Shown here: positions 1-8,553 of the stretch, piece by piece
Layout: each line of letters starts with the position of its first letter
Position numbering within the stretch: the stretch's first letter is position 1
Assembly (NCBI RefSeq): GCF_001431725.1
Contig: NZ_CP013106.1
Coordinates: forward strand, 1,674,001-1,738,000
Direction: 5' to 3'
Source of the DNA: Halomonas huangheensis
GTDB lineage: Bacteria > Pseudomonadota > Gammaproteobacteria > Pseudomonadales > Halomonadaceae
DNA length: 64,000 nt
Program-made: the position numbers and the translations under genes
The notes under the pieces: model-generated
Databases searched by the model: none
The model's input: the letters and a program-made list of their open reading frames with translations, nothing else
Told to the model about the DNA's origin: nothing

Positions 1-863
1 ATGTCGATCAGGGCGGTCTATGGGAGTTTCCGGGCGGCAAGTTGGCGCCTTACGAGACTGGCCTCGAAGCACTCAAGCGCGAGTTGCACGAGGAGCTGGG
101 CATCGAGATTCGGCGCGCTCAACCACTGATCCGCATTCATCACGAATATCCGGACAAGCACATCCTGTTGGATGTGTGGCAGGTCAAGGACTTCCTTGGC
201 GAGCCCTTCGGACGTGAAGGTCAGGCGGTGCGTTGGGTGCCTATGGATGAGCTGTTCAGCTATCCGTTCCCGGCGGCAAACCTGCCGATCCTGCGTGCAG
301 TGAAGCTGCCCTCGGAGTATCTGATTACTGATGAGGAAAGCGACGAAGCGCTCTTCGACAGTCGGCTCGAGCGCGCGTTGAAGGAAGACGGTATTCGTCT
401 TGTTCAATTGCGTGCCAAACAGCTTGATGATGATGCGTATGTTGCACGCGCCAGGCGTGCGTTGGAGCTTTGCCGTAAGTATGGTGCTCGCCTGGTTCTC
501 AATTCCGAGCCGGAGCTGCTCGAGCGGGTCGAGGCTGATGGAGTGCACCTTACCAGTGCGCGCCTGATGACTCTCGAGCGTCGTCCGATCAGTGAAGACA
601 AGTGGCTTTCCGCTTCAACTCACGACAAGGCGCAGCTCGATCAGGCCGCACGTATCGGCTGTGATTTCGTGACGCTGTCACCACTGCGCACCACGCCCTC
701 CCATCCGGAAGTACCGCCGATCGGTTGGCACGACTTCCAGCAGTTGGTTGAGCGTGCAGGAATGCCGGTCTACGCTCTCGGCGGCATGACCCGTCACGAT
801 GCCAGCCATGCACGTGCAGTCGGTGCCCAGGGAATTGCCTCGATTCGCGATTTCTGGCAGTAA
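1..863 (+). CDS. Nudix hydrolase (MutT-like) fused to a thiamine-phosphate-synthase-like domain, 5' end missing
   Basis: The gene enters from the left edge. The reading frame is open from base 3 and ends at TAA 861-863. The first visible residues form a Nudix box (G-x5-E-x7-REL-H-EELGI, about bases 33-110), the signature of MutT 8-oxo-dGTP pyrophosphatases that clean the nucleotide pool. From about base 330 a second domain resembles ThiE/TenI thiamine-phosphate synthase: a QLRAKQ strand, ADGVHLTS, LSPLRTTPSHP and a YALGGM phosphate-loop-like motif. This fusion is known in Pseudomonas and relatives, where the ThiE-like half has no proven role. The start and the N-terminal strands lie outside the window. 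A terminator hairpin follows at 897-931. Confidence 0.88.
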   Translation, partial: VDQGGLWEFPGGKLAPYETGLEALKRELHEELGIEIRRAQPLIRIHHEYPDKHILLDVWQVKDFLGEPFGREGQAVRWVPMDELFSYPFPAANLPILRAVKLPSEYLITDEESDEALFDSRLERALKEDGIRLVQLRAKQLDDDAYVARARRALELCRKYGARLVLNSEPELLERVEADGVHLTSARLMTLERRPISEDKWLSASTHDKAQLDQAARIGCDFVTLSPLRTTPSHPEVPPIGWHDFQQLVERAGMPVYALGGMTRHDASHARAVGAQGIASIRDFWQ

Positions 864-896
864 ACCGTCGCGGGAGATATTCTGGCAAGGCTGTTC

Positions 897-931
897 AGCA
901 GGGCGACGAGTCGATGACTCGTCGCCCTGCT
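897..931. terminator. Bidirectional hairpin terminator between mutT-like gene and aguB
   Basis: A perfect 15-bp inverted repeat (897-911 and 917-931) with the loop CGATG lies between two convergent genes. The T-tract is weak on both sides (GGCTTTCG to the right), so termination strength is uncertain, but position and perfection fit a shared terminator. Confidence 0.7.
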
Positions 932-1008
932 GGCTTTCGCCTCGTACAGAGCTTCAAGCCGATTCTTCAGCGCCGTCTGAAGGCGCGCAGCCACTTTTCA
1001 GACAAGGC

Positions 1009-1911
1009 TTAATCGCGGAAGCGACGCGTCAGCTCGCCATAGGCGTCAATCCGGCGGTCGCGCAGATAAGGCCAGATGCGCCGCACATCCTCACCATGAT
1101 CCAGGTCCAGTGTCACCAATAGTCGCTCGGCTTCGGTGCCGGCCTGCGCCAGTATTTCTCCCTGTGGACCGCAGACGAAGCTGCCGCCCCAGAAGTCGAT
1201 ACCGGGGCTGATGTTGGAGAGGTCAGCCTCGTGCCCAACACGGTTGGCGACCATCACCGGTATGCCATTGGCTACGCCATGGCTGCGCTGGATAATCGTC
1301 CAGGCATCCTTCTGGCGTTGCTTTTCGCTGTCGTCATCCGGCGGGCACCAGCCGATGGCCGTCGGATAGAGCAGGATCTCGGCTCCGGCCAGTGCCATCA
1401 GGCGGGCGGCCTCTGGGTACCACTGGTCCCAGCATACCAGCACGCCGAGTCGGCCTACCGAGGTCTCTATAGGGGTAAAGCCCTGTCGACGCTCGGCATC
1501 ATGGTCGCCAGGCGTGAAGTAGAACTTCTCGTAGAAGCCAGGATCATCCGGAATGTGCATCTTGCGATAGTGGCCGACGAGGCCACGCTTGCCGTCATAG
1601 ACAACCGCGGTGTTGTGGTAGATTCCTGCGGTACGGCGTTCAAACAGCGAGCCCATCAGCACGATATCGAGCTCGGCGGCCAATTCGCTGAGCCTGGTTC
1701 CGGTCGGGCCGTCGAGTGGCTCGGCAAGATCGAACAGCTCGGTATCTTCGTACTGGCAGAAGTAGTGCGTAGCGTGCAGCTCCTGGAGCATGACGAGCCT
1801 GGCTCCATTGCCCGCAAGCTCGCGGATACCCGCTTCGCTTTCGGCGAGGCTGCGTTGCTTGTCCGGCCAGGCAGGTTGTTGCACCAGGCCAACCTTGAGC
1901 TGTCGGGTCAT
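1009..1911 (-). CDS. aguB: N-carbamoylputrescine amidase
   Basis: A 300-residue nitrilase-superfamily enzyme. It hydrolyses N-carbamoylputrescine to putrescine, CO2 and ammonia, the last step of the agmatine route to polyamines. The Glu-Lys-Cys triad is visible: LQELHATHYFCQ near residue 45, KMHIPDDPGF near 120 and LVCWDQWYPEAARL near 155. Length matches the family. The ATG at 1911 was chosen over upstream in-frame codons because the protein then opens directly on the beta strand RQLKVGLVQQ. This ATG also overlaps the aguA stop as ATGA, so the two are probably translationally coupled. The cytoplasmic partner is the upstream aguA. Confidence 0.95.
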   Translation of the reverse strand: MTRQLKVGLVQQPAWPDKQRSLAESEAGIRELAGNGARLVMLQELHATHYFCQYEDTELFDLAEPLDGPTGTRLSELAAELDIVLMGSLFERRTAGIYHNTAVVYDGKRGLVGHYRKMHIPDDPGFYEKFYFTPGDHDAERRQGFTPIETSVGRLGVLVCWDQWYPEAARLMALAGAEILLYPTAIGWCPPDDDSEKQRQKDAWTIIQRSHGVANGIPVMVANRVGHEADLSNISPGIDFWGGSFVCGPQGEILAQAGTEAERLLVTLDLDHGEDVRRIWPYLRDRRIDAYGELTRRFRD

Positions 1912-2972
1912 GAGAGTGCTCCTTGATGCGTTGAGATCGATGGCGTCAGGCTGCCGCGAGGCCATTGCATGGTGAGGCAGTGCAGGCTGCCATGCTGGCG
2001 AATGGCGGCGCTGGCATCCACCGCCAGGATGTCGTGTCGGGGGAAGGCTTCAGCTAATGCGTTCAGAGCGTCACGGTCCTTGCGGTCACCGTAGATCGGG
2101 ACCAGTACTGCGCCATTGATGATCAGGAAATTGGCGTAGGTCGCTGGCAAGCGGTGTCCATCGTCGGCATCCGTACAGGCTCCGGGCCAGGGAAGGGCGA
2201 TCAGGCGATAGGGTGAGCCGTCGGCCTGGGTCAGTGCTTCAAGCTCCCGCTCCATGGCTTGCAGTTCCGCGTAATGGGCATCAGTGGGGTCGTCACAGCG
2301 CACGTAGGCGATGGTATCCGGGCTGCAGAAGCGTGCGAGGGTATCGATGTGGCTATCGGTGTCGTCGCCTTCCAGGTGGCCATGACGCAGCCACAGCACC
2401 CGCTCGATCCCCAGACGGTCGTGAAGTTGTTGCTCGACCTCGGCGCGACTCAATTGCGCATTGCGGTTGGGGTTGAGCAGGCAGGCCTCGGTGGTCAACA
2501 GTGTGCCCAGTCCATCGGTTTCCAGCGCGCCGCCTTCAAGAATCAGGTCGTGACCTTCGAGTGGGCAGGCCATGATACCGATATCTTCGAGTTGGCGGCT
2601 GATGGTGTTGTCTCGCTCAGCAGGAAACTTGCTACCCCAGCCGGTGAATACGAAGTCATGCAGGCGGAGCTGGTCACCTTGCTGGGTCGCCAGCGGCCCG
2701 TGGTCGCGCGCCCAGGTATCGTCACTGCTGATGACTGTGCCATGCAGCCGCTCGGAGGGCATGCCGCGCATGTACAGCCGTCTGGTGACGCGCTCCAGAG
2801 TATCAGCGTCCGGAAAGCCAATGATCACGGCCTGATAGCGGCCGGTGATCAGCGCGATCTGCTCAAGCATCTGCTCGATGGCATCGAGCATGTGGGCCCA
2901 ATCCCCATCGGGGCGTGGCCAGGTCAGTTGAATGGCGTCCTGAGGGTGCCACTCGGGAAGTAATCGGTGCAT
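1908..2972 (-). CDS. aguA: Agmatine deiminase
   Basis: A 354-residue member of the guanidino-group-modifying (peptidylarginine deiminase-like) fold. It converts agmatine to N-carbamoylputrescine and ammonia. Motifs seen are DDTWARDHGP, LILEGGALETDG, GHLEGDDTDSHIDT and the C-terminal catalytic cysteine in GSLHCLTMQWPRG. The ATG at 2972 is preferred over an in-frame TTG six codons upstream because it begins with the usual MHRLLPEWHPQ and has a GAG ahead. It is first gene of aguA-aguB, with a 4-nt overlap, and diverges from lolC. Together the pair makes putrescine from agmatine. The nearby agmatine supply gene (speA) is not in this window. Confidence 0.95.
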   Translation of the reverse strand: MHRLLPEWHPQDAIQLTWPRPDGDWAHMLDAIEQMLEQIALITGRYQAVIIGFPDADTLERVTRRLYMRGMPSERLHGTVISSDDTWARDHGPLATQQGDQLRLHDFVFTGWGSKFPAERDNTISRQLEDIGIMACPLEGHDLILEGGALETDGLGTLLTTEACLLNPNRNAQLSRAEVEQQLHDRLGIERVLWLRHGHLEGDDTDSHIDTLARFCSPDTIAYVRCDDPTDAHYAELQAMERELEALTQADGSPYRLIALPWPGACTDADDGHRLPATYANFLIINGAVLVPIYGDRKDRDALNALAEAFPRHDILAVDASAAIRQHGSLHCLTMQWPRGSLTPSISTHQGALS

Positions 2973-3192
2973 GACGATCTCGATGGACAAGGGATACGAA
3001 CCAGGTGAACCATTTTCGCACGGCCAGGCGCAGATGTGATCCTCTTGGATAGCCCTGTGATGGGGATTGCGTTTGGCCAGAGAGAGGGTCGGGAACGGGA
3101 AAGGTGCAACGATCTCGCAAATACTGCTTCCCGGCGATGAAGTCAGCGCAAAAAAACTTTACCATGACCGCCCGCCGACAAGGAAAGAGTCC

Positions 3193-4434
3193 ATGCTTGA
3201 TCGACTGCCATTTCTGATCGGGCTGCGCTATGTGCGCGCCAAACGACGTAATCATTTTATCTCCTTCATCTCGCTGACCTCGATGCTGGGCCTGACCCTG
3301 GGCGTTGCGGTGCTGATACTCGTGCTATCGGTGATGAACGGCTTTGACCGGGAACTGCGCGAACGTGTGCTGGGCATGGTGCCCCACGTACAGATCGAGC
3401 AGGCTGGTGGCATGAGTGACTGGGAGTCACTGGCAGAGGAAGTCGAGCAGCATCCGCATGTCATCGGCGCCGCGCCCTATATCCAGCAGCAAGGCATGTT
3501 CTCGGTGGCCGGGCGCAACCATGGGGCGATGGTCAACGGCATCAATCCCGAGTGGGAAAGCAAGGTGTCGATTGTCGATGAGCATATGCAGCAAGGTACG
3601 CTCGAGGAGCTTACTGCGGGCTCCTGGCATATCGTGCTGGGGTCCATTCTTGCCCAGAACCTCGGTGTGGGTGTGGGGGATAGCGTTACGCTGCTGGTGC
3701 CTGAAGCCTCGATTACGCCAGCGGGTGTCTTCCCGCGTCTCAAGCGCTTCACAGTCAGTGGCATCTTCAGTGTAGGTGCGGATCTCGATGCCAATCTCGC
3801 CTATGCCAACATCGGCGACATGCAGACCCTTGCGCGCCTGGGCGATGATATTGGCGGCTTGCGTCTTGAACTTGATGACCTCTTTCTGTCCGGTAGTGTG
3901 ACTCGCGAGATCGTCGATTCGCTGGGGCAGGGCTATCGGGGTTATGACTGGACCTATACCCGCGGCAACCTCTTCCAGGCAATCCAGATGGAGAAGCGCA
4001 TGATCGCGCTGTTGCTCACGGTGATTGTCGCAGTCGCCGCGTTCAATATCGTCTCGACTCTGGTCATGGTGGTGACCGACAAGCGTGCGGATATCGCCAT
4101 ACTACGGACCATCGGCGCCACGCCGCGCTCGATCATGGGTATCTTCATCGTGCAGGGTCTGGCGATTGGCGTGATCGGGATCCTGATCGGCGTGGTGCTC
4201 GGTATTCTGCTGGCACTGACGGTGTCCGACATCATCATGTTTGTCGAGAATGTCTTCGGCATCCATTTCCTTGATGCCGGTGTCTACTTCGTGAGCGAAC
4301 TGCCATCGCAACTGATCTGGAGCGATGTGACCCAGATCGTTTCAGCCGCTTTCGTGCTGACCTTCCTGTCTACTCTTTATCCGGCCTGGCGTGCAGCCCG
4401 GGTTCAGCCTGCCGAGGTGTTGCGTTATGAGTGA
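3193..4434 (+). CDS. lolC: Lipoprotein-releasing ABC transporter, permease subunit (LolC/LolE family)
   Basis: A 413-residue inner-membrane protein with an N-terminal membrane segment (about 27-50), a large periplasmic domain (about 51-270), and three C-terminal membrane segments (about 275-300, 320-350, 380-400), the LolC/LolE layout. It extracts outer-membrane lipoproteins from the inner membrane and hands them to LolA. The ATG at 3193 follows GGAAAGAG and gives the typical opening LPFLIGLRYVRAKRRNHFISFIS. It overlaps lolD by 8 nt. No second permease gene (lolE) follows lolD, so the protein may act as a homodimer of LolF type or pair with a distant partner. Symbol lolC is by similarity. Confidence 0.93.
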   Translation: MLDRLPFLIGLRYVRAKRRNHFISFISLTSMLGLTLGVAVLILVLSVMNGFDRELRERVLGMVPHVQIEQAGGMSDWESLAEEVEQHPHVIGAAPYIQQQGMFSVAGRNHGAMVNGINPEWESKVSIVDEHMQQGTLEELTAGSWHIVLGSILAQNLGVGVGDSVTLLVPEASITPAGVFPRLKRFTVSGIFSVGADLDANLAYANIGDMQTLARLGDDIGGLRLELDDLFLSGSVTREIVDSLGQGYRGYDWTYTRGNLFQAIQMEKRMIALLLTVIVAVAAFNIVSTLVMVVTDKRADIAILRTIGATPRSIMGIFIVQGLAIGVIGILIGVVLGILLALTVSDIIMFVENVFGIHFLDAGVYFVSELPSQLIWSDVTQIVSAAFVLTFLSTLYPAWRAARVQPAEVLRYE

Positions 4435-5137
4435 TTTCGTCAAGCATGAGCCGGTGGCCGGGGAAGTGATGCTGGAATGCCGTGGGTTGTCGCGTGTCTA
4501 CAGCGAAGGCCCTCAGGATCTGGTGGTTCTTGACCAGTTGGAGCTGAGCGTCAGAGCGGGTGAGCGGGTGGCTGTGGTTGGTAGCTCCGGCTCCGGCAAG
4601 ACCACCTTGTTGAACCTGTTGGGCGGCCTTGATCTGCCCAGCTCAGGTGAGGTGCGAGTGGCGAACACCGCGCTGCATGAGTTGGGAGATGCCGATATCG
4701 GCCGCTTCCGTAACCGTCACATCGGTTTCGTCTACCAGTTCCATCATCTGCTTGCCGAGTTCTCGGCAGTGGAGAATGTGGCTCTGCCGTTGATCGTTCG
4801 TGGCCAGCGCAAGAAGGACGCGGAACAGCAGGCACTCCAATTGCTGGCGCGAGTCGGTATGGAACCGCGGGCCGAACACAAGCCGGGCGAGCTGTCCGGT
4901 GGTGAACGTCAGCGCGTTGCCATTGCCAGGGCGTTGGTCACTGATCCCAGCTTGATGCTGATGGACGAGCCGACTGGCAACCTCGATCAGCACACGGCAG
5001 CCAGTATCCTCGAGTTGATGGACGAACTGGCGGCGAGTGCTCGCTGCGCGTTTGTCATCGTTACCCATGACTCGGGACTGGCCGCTCATCAGGATCGCGT
5101 CATGCGCCTGACAGATGGGCGCTTGAACGCCGAGTGA
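4427..5137 (+). CDS. lolD: Lipoprotein-releasing ABC transporter, ATPase LolD
   Basis: A 236-residue ABC ATPase that powers lipoprotein release with LolC. Walker A is GSSGSGKTT (near residue 50), the signature is LSGGERQRVAIARAL (near 155) and Walker B is LMLMDEPTGNLD (near 175). The spacing and the GNLD ending are typical of the LolD/MacB group. The ATG at 4427 overlaps the end of lolC by 8 nt, which suggests coupled translation. A 16-bp tandem repeat and a strong hairpin follow the gene. Confidence 0.95.
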   Translation: MSDFVKHEPVAGEVMLECRGLSRVYSEGPQDLVVLDQLELSVRAGERVAVVGSSGSGKTTLLNLLGGLDLPSSGEVRVANTALHELGDADIGRFRNRHIGFVYQFHHLLAEFSAVENVALPLIVRGQRKKDAEQQALQLLARVGMEPRAEHKPGELSGGERQRVAIARALVTDPSLMLMDEPTGNLDQHTAASILELMDELAASARCAFVIVTHDSGLAAHQDRVMRLTDGRLNAE

Positions 5138-5160
5138 GATGAGTCGCTGTAGATAAGACA

Positions 5161-5208
5161 CTTTGCGTTCCGATGCCTTTGCGTTCCGATGCCTTTGCGT
5201 TCCGATGC
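5161..5208. repeat. 16-bp perfect tandem repeat, 3 copies, downstream of lolD
   Basis: CTTTGCGTTCCGATGC occurs three times head to tail without a mismatch (5161-5176, 5177-5192, 5193-5208). It starts 24 nt after the lolD stop and ends just before the terminator hairpin. It codes for nothing recognisable. Confidence 0.97.
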
Positions 5209-5211
5209 ATT

Positions 5212-5247
5212 GCAGAATGGCCACCTAAGGGTGGCCATTCTGCTTTC
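5212..5247. terminator. Terminator hairpin after lolCD
   Basis: A 14-bp perfect stem (5212-5225 with 5230-5243) and a TAAG loop, followed by TTTC. It lies between the convergent lolD and DUF2062 genes and could serve both. Confidence 0.75.
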
Positions 5248-5359
5248 TGTGCTCGCTTGCATGAACTCGGTGTGAGGAGTCGGGCATCGAGATGCTGCGA
5301 TATTGCTGTCGATGAGCAGAGCGTTGGAGTCGAAGAAGGGGGCGTACTGGAGCAAACCG

Positions 5360-5896
5360 CTAGTTGGCGCACTCATTTCTTGCGCGGCGCCGGCGCGCTC
5401 GAGCTCGCCAGCTGCGTGACACCTGCCAGCGCCACAGTAGGCGAATGACCAGATAGCCACACAATGCCAGGGCGATTGCTGACACCAGCGAGCCGAGTAT
5501 CAGGCTGGGTAGAATCTCCATGATCTGGGCCCGCAACCACTCGATAGTAATCTGATCTGGCGCATGTAGCGCATGTGTCTGCAGCAGCCAGGCGCCAACG
5601 CAGTAGTTGGCGTAGTAGATGATCGGCATCGTCAGGGGGTTGGTGATCCACACCAGGGCAACGGACAACGGTAGATTGCAGCGCACGGCGCGCGCGGCGA
5701 AAGCGGCAATGACCATCTGGAAGGGAATCGGCAGTAGAGCGCTGAAAAGGCCAATGGCAAAGGCATTGGCGACGCTGCGCCTCGATAGCACCCACAACGC
5801 TGGGTCGGCTATCAGATGTGCCATGAAACGCAGCGAACGATGCTGTTTCAGGGTATCTGGCCTGGGCAAGTAGCGCTGCAGTAATCGACGCGGCAT
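5360..5896 (-). CDS. DUF2062 membrane protein
   Basis: A 178-residue protein with the DUF2062 layout: a basic N-terminus (MPRRLLQRYLPRPDTLKQHR), a conserved ALWVLSRRSVANAFAIGLF segment, a PIPFQM turn, a VWITNPLTMPIIYYANY segment, and a C-terminal hydrophobic helix followed by an Arg-rich tail. Function is unknown in the family, and the protein is predicted to be in the inner membrane. The ATG at 5896 was chosen because family members begin with this MPRR-type sequence. In-frame ATGs at 5938 and 5965 cannot be excluded, and none has a good ribosome binding site. It diverges from comEC, with 187 nt between the two starts. Confidence 0.82.
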   Translation of the reverse strand: MPRRLLQRYLPRPDTLKQHRSLRFMAHLIADPALWVLSRRSVANAFAIGLFSALLPIPFQMVIAAFAARAVRCNLPLSVALVWITNPLTMPIIYYANYCVGAWLLQTHALHAPDQITIEWLRAQIMEILPSLILGSLVSAIALALCGYLVIRLLWRWQVSRSWRARARRRRARNECAN

Positions 5897-6083
5897 GGTC
5901 AGGTGGCTCGCGGCTGCGGATGCGAGGCTATTATCCATACATGCTTGGGTGGTTACCAATGACATTGACCAACGTTCTATCGAGAGGTGTTCTGAATATC
6001 GCGTGAACTCGTGCGGTATCTCTCGGGGTTGGTGAATTTCGTCACCTGCAGGCACGTTGATTCACTGCGCCAGGGAGAGGTGC

Positions 6084-8429
6084 ATGAAATTGCCACTGAC
6101 CTTTGCCATAGCGCTGGGAGCGTTGGGCGGGGGGATTGCATTTCGCGCTGCTGAGCTTGGTCTGCCCGCTCTTGGCATACTGTTGCTGGCATCGTTGGCC
6201 TTACGCCGGATGGAGCTTGTGGCCGGCTGCATGGCCGGATTGTGGTTGCTCATCAGCCTGCTTGAGGTGGCTGCTGGTCGCCTACCCGAGGGGCTGGTGA
6301 GCGAGCCGTTACTGGTCGAGGGGCGAGTCGAGGAGGTCCTTGGCTCCTCACAACGTGGCTCCTCACAACGTGGCCTCCCGGACCTGCAGCGCATGACGCT
6401 TGACGTTGAAGATTGTCGTCCGTTGCAGGAAGGGCTGCGGGACTGTCGTCGTTTGTCTCGCCTGCGTGTCTCCTGGTATTCAGCGAAAGACGTTGCGGAA
6501 GTCCGTGAGGGCGAGCGCTGGCAATTTGTCGTGAGGGTGCGTCCCGTCAGCGGGATGGCCAACGTTCCGGGGTTCGACTATGAGCGCTGGTTGTGGCGAC
6601 GAGGTATTCAGGCCACGGGGTCGGTAGTTGCCAGTGAGAACGCGGTGCGCCTTGCACGCGCTCCGGTCGATGTTCGTGGTGCGCTGCTGGACTATCTCCT
6701 GCAGCTATCTCTCGACGATCAAGCGAGGCGCTGGTTGGCTGCGCTTACCCTGGGAGCGGGAGAGCAGCTAAGCGATGACGACTGGGCACTGTTGCGTGCC
6801 ACCGGGACTGCTCACCTGGCAGTGGTGTCGGGGCTGCACGTCGGTATGGTCGCGGTGTTGATGCTGGGCGCCGCACGTCTACTGGCACGTCTGCTTTATC
6901 CACGCAGTTGGCGCTTGCAGGTCTGGCCATGGTGGCTTGCCGCTTTGATGATCAGCAGCTATGTATGGCTGGTGGGGGCCGAGCCACCAGCGTTGCGTGC
7001 GTTGATCATGTGTCTGGTGGGATTATGGGTTGCCAGTGGTTGGCATTCTCCATCGCCGTGGCAAGGGCTGGCACTGGCCTTCGATGTGGTAGTGATTCTT
7101 GACCCATTGGCACTGTGGCAACCCGGTCTGTGGTTATCGTTCGCGGCAGTTATGTTGTTGGTAGTGATCTGGCATGGTCGTCAGCCAGGCATGGGGGTTG
7201 TGGGAGCTATCCTGGGGCTGGTGCGCACTCAGTGGCTGTTGACGCCACTGGTGGCAGGGCTGGTCCTGATGGCCTTTGGTCAGGTTGCCTGGTTGGCACC
7301 ATTGGTCAATCTGCTGGCAGTTCCCTGGTTGACATTAGTGATAGTCCCTCTGGGAATGCTCGGTTGGCTGGCGAGCGTGGTGATCCCTTCGGTGGGGCTG
7401 GTGGTATGGCAGATCACCGGCTACGCCATTGAAGCCTTGCTGTGGTTGCTGACCGTGTTTGCCGATATGGCAAGTGTCTGGTATCCACAATTCCCGCTCG
7501 ACCAATGGTTGGCATTACTGCTGTTGTCCATGGCGGTGGTGCTGGCGATGCCGGGCCTGATGTGGCGTTTGAGGTTGATGCTCCTACTGGTGTTACTGGT
7601 GGCCGGGTTGCTGATCAGGAGCTCGATGCCTGCAGATGATGAGGTCGAACTGATCGTCTGGGATGTGGGTCAGGGCCTGATGGTGGAGGTGCGTACGTCG
7701 CGACATCGCCTACTGTTCGATAGCGGGCCACGCTTCCGTTCTGGATTCGTGCCGTTGTCAACTTTCTGGCCTTCCGCTCAACACTTTGATGCGGTGGTGA
7801 TCAGTCATGCCGACCTCGATCACGCCGGGGGCGTCTCAAGGCTGGTTGATGATCACCGTGTGGACCGCTGGTACCGGCCAGGAACCGAGCCTCTCGAGCT
7901 TCCACCGTGGGTGTTGGTCAGTGATTGTCATCGAGGTCTTGAATGGCAATGGGATGGCATCGACTTCCGTTTTCTGTGGCCTCCGACGGACGCCGACCAG
8001 TGGAAACTCTCCTCCAATGATGGTTCCTGTGTGCTGGAGGTGAAGGTTGCCGGACGTCGTATCGTGATTCCCGGAGATGCCGGCAAGCGTACCGAGCGCT
8101 TCTGGATGGGCGAGATTGATGGTGCGCTGGATGTGCTGGTGGCCGGGCACCATGGCAGCGCCACCAGCACTGGTGCGGCGATGATTGAGGCTAAACCACC
8201 GGCATTGACGATTATATCGGCAGGACGCTACAACGTTGTGGGGCACCCGGCGGACGCAGTGATTCGTCGCTTGCGTCAGGCCGGTAGCTGCCTACTGAGC
8301 ACGGCATTGGATGGGCAGGTCCGGCTGCGCGTCGATGCTTCCGGGGCTATCAAGTGGCATACCCGGCGTAACCAGCCCACCGGAGGCGCTGTCGAAGGGT
8401 CTTGCCATGGGGTAGAATCAGGCCACTGA
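6084..8429 (+). CDS. comEC: DNA internalization competence protein ComEC/Rec2
   Basis: A 781-residue polytopic protein. It has an N-terminal membrane segment with an OB-like DUF4131 region (to about 210), a Competence domain of many membrane helices starting with GTAHLAVVSGLHVGMVA (about 250-510), and a C-terminal metallo-beta-lactamase-like domain (from about 520) with WDVGQGLMVEV, ISHADLDHAGG and VAGHHGSATST. ComEC forms the inner-membrane channel for single-stranded DNA during transformation. No other competence gene is nearby. A perfect in-frame 15-bp duplication gives GSSQRGSSQRG at 6341-6370. The ATG at 6084 follows GGGAGAGG. msbA follows 124 nt later, as in many Gammaproteobacteria. 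Confidence 0.93.
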   Translation: MKLPLTFAIALGALGGGIAFRAAELGLPALGILLLASLALRRMELVAGCMAGLWLLISLLEVAAGRLPEGLVSEPLLVEGRVEEVLGSSQRGSSQRGLPDLQRMTLDVEDCRPLQEGLRDCRRLSRLRVSWYSAKDVAEVREGERWQFVVRVRPVSGMANVPGFDYERWLWRRGIQATGSVVASENAVRLARAPVDVRGALLDYLLQLSLDDQARRWLAALTLGAGEQLSDDDWALLRATGTAHLAVVSGLHVGMVAVLMLGAARLLARLLYPRSWRLQVWPWWLAALMISSYVWLVGAEPPALRALIMCLVGLWVASGWHSPSPWQGLALAFDVVVILDPLALWQPGLWLSFAAVMLLVVIWHGRQPGMGVVGAILGLVRTQWLLTPLVAGLVLMAFGQVAWLAPLVNLLAVPWLTLVIVPLGMLGWLASVVIPSVGLVVWQITGYAIEALLWLLTVFADMASVWYPQFPLDQWLALLLLSMAVVLAMPGLMWRLRLMLLLVLLVAGLLIRSSMPADDEVELIVWDVGQGLMVEVRTSRHRLLFDSGPRFRSGFVPLSTFWPSAQHFDAVVISHADLDHAGGVSRLVDDHRVDRWYRPGTEPLELPPWVLVSDCHRGLEWQWDGIDFRFLWPPTDADQWKLSSNDGSCVLEVKVAGRRIVIPGDAGKRTERFWMGEIDGALDVLVAGHHGSATSTGAAMIEAKPPALTIISAGRYNVVGHPADAVIRRLRQAGSCLLSTALDGQVRLRVDASGAIKWHTRRNQPTGGAVEGSCHGVESGH
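6341..6370. repeat. 15-bp in-frame tandem duplication inside comEC
   Basis: TGGCTCCTCACAACG is present twice in a row and adds five residues to the periplasmic N-terminal region of ComEC. The copies are identical, which suggests a recent slippage event. Confidence 0.95.
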
Positions 8430-8553
8430 CGTCGGTGGTCGAAAGGCCCATCCGCACAAGAGACTGCGTCACCATCGTTTTCCGGCGGCAAGGCCAGAGG
8501 AACAACCATGTGGCACCCGTGGTCAACCGACATCCCTCGCAAGTGGAGCCAAC

